Shown piece after piece: positions 37,940-50,724 of a stretch of 64,000 nucleotides of DNA (position 1 is its first letter; every line of letters starts with the position of its first letter). This DNA comes from Pyrrhosoma nymphula. Its lineage: Eukaryota; Arthropoda; Insecta; Odonata; Coenagrionidae. The notes beneath the pieces were generated by a model. The model was given only the letters and a program-made list of their open reading frames with translations. It made no database searches and was not told the origin of the DNA. Position numbers and translations under genes: made by a program. The DNA lies in the NCBI GenBank assembly GCA_963573305.1, contig OY754333.1:15150599-15214598 (forward strand), written 5' to 3'.

Positions 37940-38090
37940 CGCAGTTGGCAAAACTTCTTTGGAGTTCTATAATAATACAACTATCTTCTCCAAGGACCAA
38001 ACAAAGCGGCAAAATATGTAAAGGTTGTTTTTAATAGCGTGTTTTGTGTTAATACTAAACTGCAATGAAAAGGCTCGTTGTTTTCCTTCA
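37940..38090 (+). repeat. Dispersed repeat R1, copy 2 (internally deleted)
   Basis: Matches the R1 copy at 28379-28623 in the blocks CGCAGTTGGCAAAACTTCTTTGG, CAAGGACCAAA, and AATACTAAACTGCAA followed by AGGCTCG. About 100 bp of the middle is missing. Same orientation as copy 1. Confidence 0.8.
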
Positions 38091-38289
38091 TATTGTCATT
38101 TAATACCTTTCTGTCGCAAAGTAATTAGTCTAGCAGTTAGTCTCGAATTCGAGGTCAACTTAACAAAGAAGAGCTTATTCGCTGTCTCATTCTACAAATA
38201 AGATGAGCGCCGGTGACAATGATACCATATATGTATTAGCATTTGCTTGTTAACCATGAATAACTATGAATACAGTTGAGTTTGTCCTG

Positions 38290-38347
38290 AAATAAGGCGA
38301 TCTTAATGAAGCTCGCCGTCTTAGACGATATTAAGACCGCCTTATTT
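38290..38347. repeat. Inverted repeat with nested palindrome
   Basis: The 18-base arms at 38290-38307 (AAATAAGGCGATCTTAAT) and 38330-38347 are complementary except at one position. The loop itself holds CGTC-TTA-GACG, which can form a second small hairpin. No protein-coding role. It may be a tiny MITE or a structured remnant. Confidence 0.8.
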
Positions 38348-41300
38348 GACGACTAAGAAACGAATATTGAAACGATCATGGTCAATCTTTTTCTGAAGAG
38401 CCGACAATGAATACGAGCCTTAACTTAAGGTAAGGGGTTTTCACGTTTTTAAAGGTTTTTCCATGTATATTAGAATTTTAATGATTTTGAACTTTTTTCA
38501 ATGCTTTCTTTTCGTTTTACACTAATTTATGTAGGGAATTTGTTAGACTTCTTCAAAAATATTTAGAAATCTGGGAAGAGTACCTACACACTTTAAAAAT
38601 TCGGCTCAATGTGTTTGAAATGGGGATTTCCACTCCACTACCTCTCGCTGTGTCGCACGCGCGGACGGGTATGTGTGATCCCTTCGTTGTGTAATGGTAG
38701 AAAATCTTAAATCAGACACATAAAACATCAGAATTATGTTAAAAGTAGCGATATTTTTGAGCAACCAGTTTCTAAAAGAGAAAAAGCTTAAAGTTACTAG
38801 CTTTTCTGTTAAAACACTACTGAAAAATTATAAAAGACGCACCTGCTGATAAGCAACGAATGGCTTAGCAGGACCATAACTTAGTAAAATTGCAAAATTG
38901 ATTAACTTGTGTGCTAAATAAGATGAATTAGTGAACTGATCTGAAGAGAAATTGTAATGTTTTTAAATCCTAGTAAAGTCAAATATTTTTCTTTTGTCCA
39001 ATTCCATAACAGTTGTAGTAGTGTTATTCCCTTGAGTTTTGTATAAATAATAGTTTTCTGTTTTTTATTAATGTATTACACACTTGAATGTTTTTTTATT
39101 TAATTTTTGTCACTTCCAGGTATAGGTGTGTTTTGTGAGAGTGAGATGTAACGCATGGAAAAGGCAACAAATCCTTTCAATAAAAAAAGATATTTTTACT
39201 GAAAATTAGTAGAATAGGAATTTTTGCATCTCGTAACCTGTAGAATTCGCTAGATTTAGCCACAAAGTCGTTAGGTTGTCAGCACTGGGTAAGGTGGTAT
39301 TAATGGGAAGGGAGGATTGGGGCAGAGGAATGACCGAGGAGGAAGCTGTGTGACGTCCACCATAGTGCGGGACGGTCGGAGAGATATTAGATGAGAAAGT
39401 TTGAAGTGGGAGAGTTGAGGAATTGTGTGGGATGGGTCTAAAGATGAGTCGGAGGTAAAGAGAGGGGACATAAGTGAGTGGAAGGTAGAGAGGACAAGAG
39501 GTGAGGGCAGTGGGAGAGAACGGGCTAAAGAGGTGGCGAAGAGATTAATGTTGCAAATGAAGTAAAAGGCCACGCCCATACCATCTCGGAATACATGACT
39601 GCGCAGTCGCTTTCTACCAAGTTTCTTGAGCCTCCAACTTGTACAACTCCACCTACTCGTATTTAGCTCGTCCTTATCAGGTATTATAATGCCTCTTGAG
39701 CCTCTCCGACTACGAGGGATGATGAACTCACAGTTTTTCGCTCCGTAATTCGCTTACAAAACTGTATTCTAACAGTTGTCCGAAAATTGTCTCGGTTAAT
39801 GGAACGGGGTCGTCGCCAACATATTTTTTACACTCTTTTATGTTATTCTGACGGGATAACTCAGAAAGAGCTAATTTGTATGGATAAATATTTTGTATCC
39901 ACTGATGTTTCGGCATCAAGAAAGTTGAAAACATTCAATGTAACACTTTAACTGCCGGTTATGTTCCGAATATAAAACGTAAGTGCGACTAATGTAAGTG
40001 AATAGTATCTCTTATTCTTGTTTATTATTAATGTAATCCCACTATTCCCATCTTCACGAATCCACGAAGTAACGATGATTTTAATTTACCTTTCCCTAAT
40101 TTTTCCGCACTCAGTCTGAATGACCGCTGATCTTTGAACCCTAATTCTAACTTATTCGTGATGAACTAGGTTTTTTTTAGGTTTATTTACGACTAAAGTA
40201 ACACAAAACCAGGGAACCAAAGATTTTAATTTTACTTCATAAGCATTCATATTCGGCTGAAGTTGGAAATCGGAACTTTAATAGTCCGTTTAATATTCAT
40301 CCTATTGATGACGATAAGCACCTGCATCATCTAAATTCTGAGGAATCACGAGAGGAACTTGATACAGAATCCTACCTATTTACTTTGCTTTGTACTCTAT
40401 GCAACATAATTGATGCCTAACTATCAACTAAAGTCTTCATGGTATGGATAAACATCTGACCTATCCAGGGGTATTATCCTAATTGACTGTATTGCCTTGC
40501 TTCTTTCACATCAGCAAGGCAACATAACAGGAGTGTATTTTTTTCACCATTTGCTCCTTTTTGTAAAATAGTGACCCAAGGATATACCAGAAATATTGCA
40601 GTAGTTTATCCAATGATTTGTTTAGACAAAATTATATCCCCGATGCAGACTAATATGACAATAAATATTTCCGTGTAATGGAATGTAAAATATAATATCT
40701 GATACATGGAGTTGAATTAATATGAAGCCTGTTAAACATGTCCCAAATCGTTTTGCGAAAATACAGCTCCTTGCCCTCAGGCCTGTCATTGAAATTAGCG
40801 TTGTGAAAATCTGTGAAAACTCAATTGTGAAAATTGTGAATTCATATCAGCGTTCTCAGACCATGCTGAAGAAAGCAATTTCATTCATGTATTTAATAAA
40901 TATCAATTATATCATGCGTACAATGAATATCAATAAGAAAAATTTTATTATTATCCGTCTCTAACTTAATCAATTGTAGCTATTATTATGGTGTTGCTGC
41001 CAACCGTAGTGTTGAGATACGAGCGATGAGTGTATCAATAAATTTTGAACAATAGTAGAGCATAAATCCACTTTTCTTGAAGAGATCCTCATTTGCCGTA
41101 AATTTTTCTTCATGGTGACCGTTGAGTACCGCCCGTCCTGTTAGACAGGTGACTCTCACTTCAACGGTGCCGGGAAAGCTTTTGCGTCCTTAAATAGTTC
41201 GTAGTAATTCTATATGCTGTACTTTATAGAAGCAATGGGGAGTGAATTCTACGTGAAAGAATATTTCGATATCTGAGTAGTTTTAATGCATGCTTCAAAC

Positions 41301-41669
41301 AAGGAAATGGCTACAAATTTTTCTGTCTACAGCTTTAAAAAATCAATGCTGTCAATACTTAAAAAAAACTTGATTATGGTCCTTGATAAGAGTATTATTC
41401 ATTGCTCCTAAAACTCTTTCCGAATGTTCTTGAAGAAAGGCTTCAAATTACCTGTGGAATTATCTATTATTTCAAGGAATTCTAGATCTATTTTCTAGCC
41501 GAAAAAAGTTTTCTTTTCCATCTATGTAGGTAGAACTTATTGCAATGTTCATCAATTCTAAGACACTTATCAATCAGATTCTACTATAGAAAATTGTTTG
41601 GAGATTCTATTTAAATACTTATTACCAAACCAAAACTATGTCTATAGCTTTTGTGAGTCACTTTTTTTA
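38348..41669. other. Intergenic spacer
   Basis: AT-rich apart from a G-rich stretch at about 39290-39560 that opens a low-complexity minus-strand frame. No gene or known repeat is recognised. Confidence 0.5.
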
Positions 41670-41715
41670 CGAAAATATATCTAATGAAAATGGATTTTCA
41701 TTAGATATATTTTCG
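41670..41715. repeat. Perfect 46-nt palindrome
   Basis: The arms at 41670-41691 and 41694-41715 are each 22 bases and exactly complementary around a 2-base centre (GG). The left arm starts CGAAAATATATC. It is AT-rich and non-coding. Confidence 0.9.
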
Positions 41716-43768
41716 GAATGAAAGAATACGCCTAGTATTTAAGATAAGTTCGGTAGTCCAAATACTGCTTCATACAATACCCTATAGAAAACTGAAGGGT
41801 CTAATTTCCCGGTAGGGCAGATTTATTTTCAATCACTCTTTTCCTAAAAAAATTAAAATTTAAGCATCTTAAAATGGCAGCAGAGGAAGGTTACAAATTG
41901 AATTTTTTGTCTAACAGTATAAGTTTTAGTGATTTTCATGTTACATCGCACTAGTTTACTTTCGGAAGTGAAAGTTTAAATTACTGAAAGCATCTCATTC
42001 CAGTAGCTATCCTTAAATATTCACGCACAGAATTCGTATTCGTGTCGTCCTCAATATAAACTCTGTCGTACACGTTCTTTGATGAGTTTTTGAGCTTGGA
42101 GCGGAATTAATTTCGAATTGCGTATGAAAATGAGCACCAAGGGCTTGAGGAAATGTTAGAACTTCGTTGGCGGTAATTGCGTCAACCGTTACCTCTGTCG
42201 CGGCATCCTCACAGGAAGGCCCTCAAGGAACATTTCTCTGTATTGAGTCCTATCTTTTAATATTTTATTCCATTAATGACGGATCGTTGAGTGCAAGTCT
42301 GTGATATTCCATCCACATATTTTATCCCTTAATCGCGTCTCCTGGTGCAAAGACAATGAGCTCAAAATAAAAATAAATTTCTCCATCCTTTTCTGAGCCT
42401 CAGTTTTTTAGTATTTTTTAAAGGAAATGTGACACATTTTTCAAAATTTTTTCCTCCTCTCTCGTTAAATATGGTTGGAAAGTAGTCATAAACAAGTCCC
42501 AGAAGCGGAATTTGTCCTCGTTACGCCCGGGCCTGAAAAAAATACGGAAAACTCTTCGGAACAACTTGCAAGGATAATAAAACGGGCTGCATATACAACG
42601 GACTGCGCACGTGAGCGCTCGGAATAAAGAGTGATAAACTTCGCCGAATTTGGTTTGGATATTCTCATCTCATCGGATTACTATGCTTGGGTCAAGTAAT
42701 TTAATGAGTCCTTCGGGGAGAAACAGAGTCATTAGTTAATCTTTTTCACCCTGAGGTACACTTCCCCCGCTCTGCAAAAGCATCCTCAATTCTTGCCTGC
42801 TCTTGAGTTCAACTCTCTTATTTGGCATTATTTCTGAAAAAAAGGCAGTAGTACTGGTAATTTTACTACGAAAAACTCTTTGGTAACTCCTCCTCCTGCT
42901 GGTGTCATTTGTCCCAACTTTTACATCCACCGGGGAAGATTCCGAAAGGGTTCAAGTAGATGAAAGACGTGCTTGCCCGACCGTAGCAGTTTTCCCTCCA
43001 CTACATCCTCCCCCGCTATACACCCGCCTCCTATCCCTCCGCTATGAGGAGACGGGCGTAAAGGGTAGGGAGGAGACGTTTTATAAGCCGCTTACGAGCT
43101 AATTGCGTTTGCTCTTCGGATCAAGCTCGCTTTCACAAAGTCATCTCGCTCCTCCCAGCCTTTTTTTCCTCCCTCATCTCCTTCTCTTTCCTATTCCCTG
43201 CCCCTCAGTCTACCCCCCGAACTGCGTGCTGCCCAATAGGCCACGCCCAAGAAATACGAATGCTACTCTTTTTATCCGATTCGGTCGCTCCATGGGGCAC
43301 TCGATCTTCGATCGGGTGGGCCAAGTCGAAGCGATATGCTGCTCCTCTCTACCTCTCTCTGTCGATATAATTAGGTCGCGAGGAGGTCGGGGTGCATGCG
43401 GACCGACGCCGGTCACTGACACCACGCCCTCTTCTGTTCAGCTAACCCCACAGGCCCCGTTCCCTCCTAGCACTAATGACCCGTCCACTCCACCAACGTA
43501 CCAACCATCCTGCATTGAACCGAGGGCCTCGTAATCAAGTACTCATTGTGCTTTTAATCGAACATAATCACATCGATGTTTGAAGTGTAATCTTAGGATA
43601 TAATTCTAAGGTGAACGACGTTTTTTAGAACTCATCACGTTAAAAATCATTTTGGATAGTTTGCCTGAAACTAAATCATTATATTATTCTGTACTTTACC
43701 TTTTAATATTATTAGGCAATCTACCGGTTAAGGATGGTTTTAGTGGAAGTGAGAATAATCCTATACTT
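41716..43768. other. Intergenic spacer with CpG-richer DNA
   Basis: About 42880-43440 is GC-richer and pyrimidine-rich. The overlapping frames at 42902-43102 and 43103-43534 are Pro/Ser-rich without signature. The rest is AT-rich. Confidence 0.45.
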
Positions 43769-44070
43769 ATAATAATAATAATAAATATGTGCAGGGCCCT
43801 GACTACTAATTAGTTTTTTCTTTTTTCAACGCAGCATACGTCCTACCCTTCTTCCTTCCGTCTATAGAACCTATTCTTTCCTTCCCCTTCTCCGCTTACA
43901 CAACATCCTCCCCTCCATCACGTCCTTAAGCAGCCACTTTCCCCTCATTACCCAGGATAACCATCTACTTGGCCTCTTCCTAATCTCATCCTAAGATTCC
44001 ATTACTCCCCAACCAAACACACCCTCAAATATCAAGCACTTCCTCGTTTGTCTTCCCTTCAGTCCAGAAA
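43769..44070 (-). pseudogene. Non-LTR retrotransposon reverse transcriptase, 3' end fragment 1
   Basis: Read on the minus strand, two frames together spell the recognisable end of an insect LINE reverse transcriptase: DVMEGRMLCKRRRGRK, then (frame shifted) RIGSIDGRKKGRTYAALK. This is the family's pattern 'vmeGRmxgkRgRGRkr...mdxlkxgrtYxemK'. At least one frameshift and several stops show it is dead. Towards the element's 3' side the sequence ends in a TTA-type microsatellite (plus strand AATAATAATA, 43769-43785), as expected of a LINE tail. The catalytic domain is not present. The clade cannot be assigned from this tail. Confidence 0.6.
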
Positions 44071-44411
44071 GTGAAATATGAAAACATTGGAGAGCTTATA
44101 AAATTACTAAAGATTTGAGATCGCAGAAAAGTGTTAAAAAATCTTCAAAAAATGAACTGACTGAGCATATTATAAAACGTCATCAATTTGTTCTCTGCCC
44201 GTCCACACTAATTGGCGCATCAGGAAAGATATTATAATATCAGTAGAAGATAGGGAGAAGTCCAGCGGGTAGCATAACTCGTCTGCTCACAATCTTAGAC
44301 GGCACGGATACGTCTGTTTTAGGTGTCATCCGATGGACGAAATGCAGTACCTACGTTCCCTGCTCAAAGCGTTTACACTTGAGTGGATTATTACTGAAAT
44401 ATTTCCTCACT
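44071..44411. other. Intergenic spacer
   Basis: AT-rich, with a short palindrome GATATTATAATATC near 44227. Any upstream part of the adjoining LINE is too decayed to recognise. Confidence 0.4.
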
Positions 44412-44468
44412 TTCCGGGACTAGAGCCCTGACCCCCACTACTCTAGCCATTGCGCTAATGCAGCTCCA
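44412..44468 (-). repeat. tRNA-derived SINE head fragment
   Basis: The minus strand reads GAGCTGCATTAGCGCAATGG then CTAGAGTAG, a convincing A-box region. It is followed about 15 bases later by a degenerate B-box (GGTCAGGGCTCTAGTCCCGG). No acceptor stem pairing is seen, so a SINE head is preferred over a tRNA gene. Confidence 0.5.
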
Positions 44469-46405
44469 GTAATACAATTCCCATTAATATGTACTGCACT
44501 TCTGTATATGTTATTCGTTGTTTCCGAATATTCAGAATAAATTGAAAATAAATGAGTTTAACTCTAACGGCAATATATGACTGCTTAGGTTCTCTATATT
44601 ATATTAAACTTTATGTTTAAAATTATCAAACGAAATAAGGCATGAAATTCTCGATTTTTGAGTGCAATTATCTATTCTGAAACTGCGAGATATACTCTGG
44701 CGCTAAAAAAGCTAATATTGGTTCCATCGTACATAAAGTTATTCCTAAAAATGACGATTACTTACCAAAAGCCTGTCACTTTATCGGCTTCCTTCATGAA
44801 TAATCATGATTTTGTCTTACATCAATGTTATCTGTTATGGCCCTTAATAAATCGCGTAGTTTATTAAATTTCTCTATTTTACCCCTCTCCAAGGTGCAAA
44901 CTTCTAATACCAGGCTTATAATCCATAACACCTCGTTACCAAGTATATTAACTATTGTAAACTAGCCATTGAAAACTAAAAGGATTTTAAATCATTGAAT
45001 ACTGTATGTATGATAGGCTATGGACGTAGCTATAGGCCTCATCAGCTATATTATCCTATTATTTTCTCCCATTTTCTAAACGTTAGTCTGTTACTATCTA
45101 TTGCATATGTCCTCCACGTAATCCTTTACGCAACAGATTATAACGGCGTTAGGAATATTTTATTCAGAATGAAAATGAATTGTTTTTTATTTTGAAATAC
45201 ACACCACTTAGTCGAATATTATGTGTTTATTAATGAATATATAATGCAGAATTTCATGTACACAATTCAAGCGTCTTTTTATATAATAGTTCCATCTAAA
45301 ATTTGCTTCTTGAGATGCCACAGAACACATAGAAAGGAAATTAGTCCTCAAGCTGTTTTTTTTTAGAAAAAAAGTTTGATATCTGCATGAGTACCTGCTA
45401 AAACAACTGTGGCAGCCACCTCCAGTGTATGTGTCAGGGGGTGGTTCTCTCACCCCCCCCCCCCCAGGGTGGAAATATTCATTCCAGTTTAAGGTCGACC
45501 CGTCAACGCTTACCTCTCCGCTGAGTGACGTTCAGAAATCGTTCAGGAAGTCAATGAAAGGATGGTCCTTAATCAAGGAGGTGGCAAGACATGTTCACAA
45601 TGCACATGTTAATATAGGACTCCATACTGATATAAAACATATCACTCATGTGGGAAACCAAATCCAACGTGGTTTGTTTATAGTAGAAATAATAATAATT
45701 TAATAATAACGAAAGTCTCGTCTATGCTAGGAGAGTAATAATTTTTAATATAATATCCATTACAACTACCTTGGTCTCTTAATCTATCTTTTTAGATTTT
45801 TCTATGGAAATTTAAAATTTTTTGTTTCTTAAGGACTTGTTTAAGGAATGATTATAATACTAACAGATCAAGTTTCCGTATTTTTGCTTGAAAAATGTTT
45901 ATGGAGTTGAAAAATCACCCCACTAGCATACTAATTTATATGCTAACATTAGAATGTTTTTTTCATAATTATAATATGCGTCTTCGTGTGTGGCTAATGC
46001 TGTTTTTATCTTCTTTCAGGTAAGCATGCAGACCCCATTTTTAGAATGCTGCTCAGCTTTTAGCTTCAACGCACACAATTGATCTAAGTAACGGTGGGTG
46101 ATGGTTTTATGCTTTAAGTTTCTAACTTATATCGTTGAGAGGTGAGCGTGCTCATCTTCTTTCAAATAAGTCTAAGAGTTTGAGCTCAAACACACAACAC
46201 CACTCTCTTCTCAGCGATAATAATTTGGATGAGGCAGCAAAATTGGTAATAGTACGTATTAGCAGGAGGAATAACTGTATGCTGAAGATGGATGAAGCAT
46301 AAAGGGGTTAAATGTACGGCGATCTTAGGGTTGGGAGGATAATTATAGAAATCCAGGGCGGTGGAGTAAAGGGAGAAAGATGATGAAGAAGAAGATGAGA
46401 ATGGG
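44469..46405. other. Intergenic spacer
   Basis: AT-rich with a C-run at about 45452-45464. The 92-codon frame 45425-45703 spans that run. The part after an ATTCCAG acceptor-like site near 45486 is moderately protein-like but unrecognised. Confidence 0.4.
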
Positions 46406-46740
46406 ATCCACATCTACAGCTGCATAATACCCTGCAAGCCACCTCAAGGGTGTGTGATAGGGATTATGCACTATACTGTACCAATATACACTATACTGTA
46501 CCCGAATAAAGTTAATGAAGCTGCGACTCTTTGTACATTATCAAAAATCTGCAAATACTTGTCAGGATGTAAAACGATACCAACATGCACTGCAATATAG
46601 ATATGCCAGCAATGATAAAGGAACTAATCTTATCAATGTATTTTGCAACCATATAAATACACAGATACAAGAGTTATACCGGAAACATTCGCAAAGTGCC
46701 GTTAGTACTTGAAAGCAGATAAGGATACAAGAATTCGGGA
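46406..46740 (+). repeat. Dispersed repeat R2, copy 2
   Basis: Second copy of the family at 21580-21900, with CACATCTAC, TACCCTGCAAGCCACCTC, GTATTTTGCAACCA, GTTAGTACTTG and CAGATAAGGAT in the same order and orientation. A short internal tandem (CACTATACTGTACC twice, near 46470-46503) is specific to this copy. The 65-codon frame inside it is incidental. Confidence 0.75.
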
Positions 46741-49127
46741 GAAAACTAACTAATTATCTACTCTACCTATTGGCACACCTAGTTTAAAGTCTCATTGGCA
46801 GCTGTAATGGTCTCTTATCGTTTGTGGGATCGAATCTCATTTTATTCCGATCCGTTATGCAGTCTATTTCCTTAATTTTATTCTCATTATCTGACCTACC
46901 TTATTTCAGTTTGCGTAAAATGTTATTAACGTCGTCTGAAAACAAATTGGTTTGGAATTATTTTGGGATTTTATTATGGAAAGAGAATAGTTTTATGAAG
47001 GAAATGTTAGCAAAAACCTCCTGCAGTTGGCAAAATAACAGTTGTGATTGTCTATGAATTTATCATTTTTTTAGTCGACATTTTTAGTGACAGTCAATGA
47101 TGATGATGATTTTGTCCAGTTGAAAAACCCCCATCTCCCTCCGACCGGTATTGCAATCCAATAACCCCGAGGGCAGCCCAGCCATTTTCCCCTGGGGATG
47201 TAGAAAATGCAACCCATACCCCCAAAACACACTTTTCACACGCCATGCGTACTGTGATGCAGATTTCTGGGCGAGGCAGGTGGAAGGTTGGGGGGGGGGG
47301 GGCACGTGACAAACGCCGCCGTTACCGTCAGGTTTAATTAGGGCTCACTTAAAATAGGAACCGGTGGAGCTCAGGGCAGATACGGTGTATGCGGAGGCTG
47401 GCAGTGATGAGTCAGGCCGATTGCACGGTGTGCACGCTGATATTTGCCGAGAGGGTGAGTCGACTCATCGATTGGCCTGTAAATATTCCGGGGATGCCAT
47501 GCGGCGGCGTATTAAACTTAATTGAGTTGCGATTCTTTCTCTCTCGTTCTCGCAAAGTGAGGCAATCATTCCAGCTTATTGAAAACTAGGGCACGCAGCA
47601 AGCGTCAATGGGTCCAAATTTTGCATGCGACAGGATAAATAGGGCAAAGGTGGATATTCATTTATGGAAGCTTGATTACATATTTCCGTCCTTGGAATGT
47701 AAAATTAATAGCAGAATGAGTCATGTGGAACGAAACGAAATGTTTTATTTGAATGTTGGAAAAAATTCATTGACTCCTTGATGCTATGTAGATACTGTTG
47801 ATCCGGAATATGTTTATTAATCTAAATTTAAGTAAATATAGGAATCCTTAAAATCGACTATATTTAACTAAAAAAAATAGTATATGCATGAATTAGTTGT
47901 ATATTATGGTGCATTGCAAAAACTCTGATGAGTTGTGTCACAAGAGCCATTAGGAATTTTAAGTTCCTCTGTATTGCTGACAGTATCGGTACTGATGTCA
48001 TGAAAACTGCCGTGTATTTCACCAGAGATATCCTTTCAGCGAGCAATTCGTGGATTAATTGCAAATGGTCTAAATCATCGTTCTATCTATCAAGGTCTGT
48101 AGAGGCCACGTTCAGTATCATCGAAAATGTCATTCGAAGTAGCATCATATCATTTTGGCATATTTGCTTCTTCCCGATGCTGCGTAGCAAACACAGATTA
48201 GTGAATGTGAGCACTAAATGAAAATTACTGACCTTTTGATTTCAAAGCACTCGGTTGACGTGATGGCTAAATGGAGGGGATCGTATTAGTGTAAGCGATC
48301 CGTTGGCCAAGAGATTTTGTCCCTGGTATTATTTGCGGTCCACTAAACAACTGCGACTAAATACAACGAATTATTTGTACGCAATACTTATGCATAAATG
48401 AATAATTCCCTTTAGATTATCCATTTCATATGGATTGTAAGCAGTGTTGAATTCGTTATTGATTATGTAATTCTGGTCAAGGATTGCGTTTAATGTGCCA
48501 TTTCTTACAGTCGATAAAATGTTTTGCTGTTTTGTCATCACAATATGTAAAATTGTATGATAATCTCTTTCAATTTTTATTAATATTAATTACGTGGACT
48601 CGTATTATTTTAAAGCATATTTTAATATATTGGTTAATCATTTGCTTACATTTGTGACCTTAATTCCCTTTTAATATATCGTTATATGTGTAATAATTTG
48701 TATTATAATGTGGTTTCATCCGTTTGTTTCCATTTCTTTTGCTTCTGTTCACCAGAAATCATCTAAACGCAAAAGAATTTAATTTATAATTTCAAATATT
48801 ACATTTTTAAGGACGGCTTGGAAAGCAACGACTGCGATTTCTACCTATCTGAACGCTTACACTAACAAATGCATTTCAATTTTGTGCGTCGTTCCAATTA
48901 AGTTGCTAGTCCTTTGCATTAAAGTTGCTAAATTACTTTTATAAAATTAAAATAAATTGCAGGGAAATATTTTATATCGATTTTACGGGATACTGATGAG
49001 ATGATGACTACGTAATTTTAGTACGAAATTGTTTCATGAACTACTGATTCAGGATTGTTCTCCAAGAAACTTTTATAATTCATTATTATAATTAAAATAC
49101 TTTTATTTTTTCAATTTTTTTATTTTT
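46741..49127. other. Intergenic spacer
   Basis: Includes a short GAT microsatellite near 47097-47109, a G-run at 47290-47302 and a GC-richer patch at 47310-47560 with AP-1-like sites (GATGAGTCA and GTGAGTCGACTCAT), which could be regulatory. No gene is recognised. Confidence 0.4.
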
Positions 49128-49171
49128 ACGAAGCGTTTCACTGACGTCATGGAACTTACGACTTCATCAAG
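49128..49171 (-). repeat. Hammerhead-like motif, partly decayed
   Basis: The minus strand reads CTTGATGAAGTCG, then about 17 bases later CAGTGAAACGCTTCG, then AAAAATAAAAAAATTG. The CTGATGA core has one change, GAAAC is intact, and the AATAAA-like block follows as in other copies. Confidence 0.4.
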
Positions 49172-50534
49172 TACAAAATGTTAACTATAAATTCGTTATT
49201 AGTGAAAACACGTCTTTCTAGCATAAAAATATGTTTGGAAAGTACAAGTGTTTTATATTTAATTGTGAGCAATTATTTAAATTTCAATGCAGTAGTATTT
49301 TATGTGCGAAAGTGAGTTGGAGAACCATAGAAGACGCTTGTTTACCCTCAAATGTCAAAATACTGGCGGGTATGGTTTCCTCCGTTTATTGCGAAGTTAT
49401 AGAAGTAAATTAGACTCATTTGCTTCCCTAGAGAAATACCTCAGAGTCTGCTTATGGAACACGCGTTCCCTTTGAATGCTCATGAACATGTTATTAGTTT
49501 TCCACAAGTATAGAGGAGTGGATTGGTTTGGTCATGTGACATGGGATTACTATTAATTGGATAGCAGCTTCAAGCGTTCATTATATTGACTGTGTAAATT
49601 TTGGCGCTTTAGTCTCGCAGGGAACTAACTGTGATGAGGGTTTAAACCGAGCCAGAAGAATGCGAGACGCTGAAACACCGTTAAGTAGTCCTTTGCGTAT
49701 AATTCATTCGCTAAGAGAGGCGTAAACTTAGATTCACCCATTTAGTCCTTTATCTTTCTATAATGAGCACGATTGAATTCATAATTGTAACATAACCAAG
49801 GAACTAGTTTCTCAAAATATCACCTCAATATTGAATTTATTCTACAGAAATGACGCAACTTCCCTAAAGATTTTCCGGGGAAGTGTAGATTCTAATATCA
49901 GCACCTGCTGGTGCCCCTTATGATACAGCCTGGAGGGAGTTCACCACTACTGCGGAAATCAATAAAAAAGTAAATTGATTGAAATTGGAAATGTCAATGA
50001 TAAAGAGCAGATACGATGAATTAACTGTGTTTAGATGACAGTTTTAGGGTTGGGAAAATAATGTAATGTGTTCCTCATTTGTTTTCTACTAAAACAATTA
50101 GATCCTTGGGCAGCTCTTGCCAAGTTCTACAACCCCAAGTCATAATTTAGGCCAAGGAAATATTGCAGTAAATCACTGCATATGCTCTACTGCTAGGAAG
50201 CGTCAATGACTCTGTTGTAGCATTTCCACACTGTTACTCTTCCGCTATTAATATCTGTATATCTACACCCATCTCAAACGTAATCCATAAGAAACTCCGT
50301 TTTCAGCTCTTCCCTTATAACCTAATATTTTCCTTTCTACTGCTCTCTTGATAAATCTGTTTTCATGAAAGCTTTGGTGTTTTCCCGACGAGCAAGGATG
50401 ATGCGGTTTTTTCAGGTTTTCCAACGTGTCTTTCTGTTTCCTCTGTTTCGCTATTGAAACGTTGGCAGCAGCTGTATTTCTGACTCGGTGGGAAACCCGA
50501 TCGAAAAAATGGAAATGGATATACACCAAAGGCA
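49172..50534. other. Intergenic spacer
   Basis: AT-rich. The 98-codon minus-strand frame 50263-50559 has no signature and runs into the SINE dimer. Nothing else is assigned. Confidence 0.45.
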
Positions 50535-50724
50535 GTGAAATTTGCCATGAAAAAATCATTTGACTTGACCGGGTTTTGAATCCGGATCTCTGAATTGCCA
50601 GTCAGGTGTACCTTCCACCAAGCCTGATAACTTAACTTACCTGGCTAACACACCTGACCGGTAATTGGGAGATAGGGGTTCGAATCCCGGTCAAGTCAAA
50701 TGATTTTTTCATGGCGAATTTCAC
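50535..50724. mobile_element. Inverted SINE dimer (large palindrome)
   Basis: Arms of about 75 bp at 50535-50609 and 50650-50724 are inverted repeats separated by 40 bp. The outer ends are GTGAAATTTGCCATGAA and its inverse. Each arm carries the tRNA-like B-box and tail of the SINE at 4676-4825 (GGTTCGAATCCCGGTCAAG, then AATGATTTTT). The plus-strand copy has the better B-box and the left arm has a degraded one (TTTTGAATCC). It reads as two head-to-head copies of one SINE family fused in a single locus. Confidence 0.75.

Noticed and set aside
45425..45703. 92-codon frame with a possible acceptor inside
   Set aside because: The first third comes from a C-run and the rest has no recognisable pattern, so it is left as spacer.
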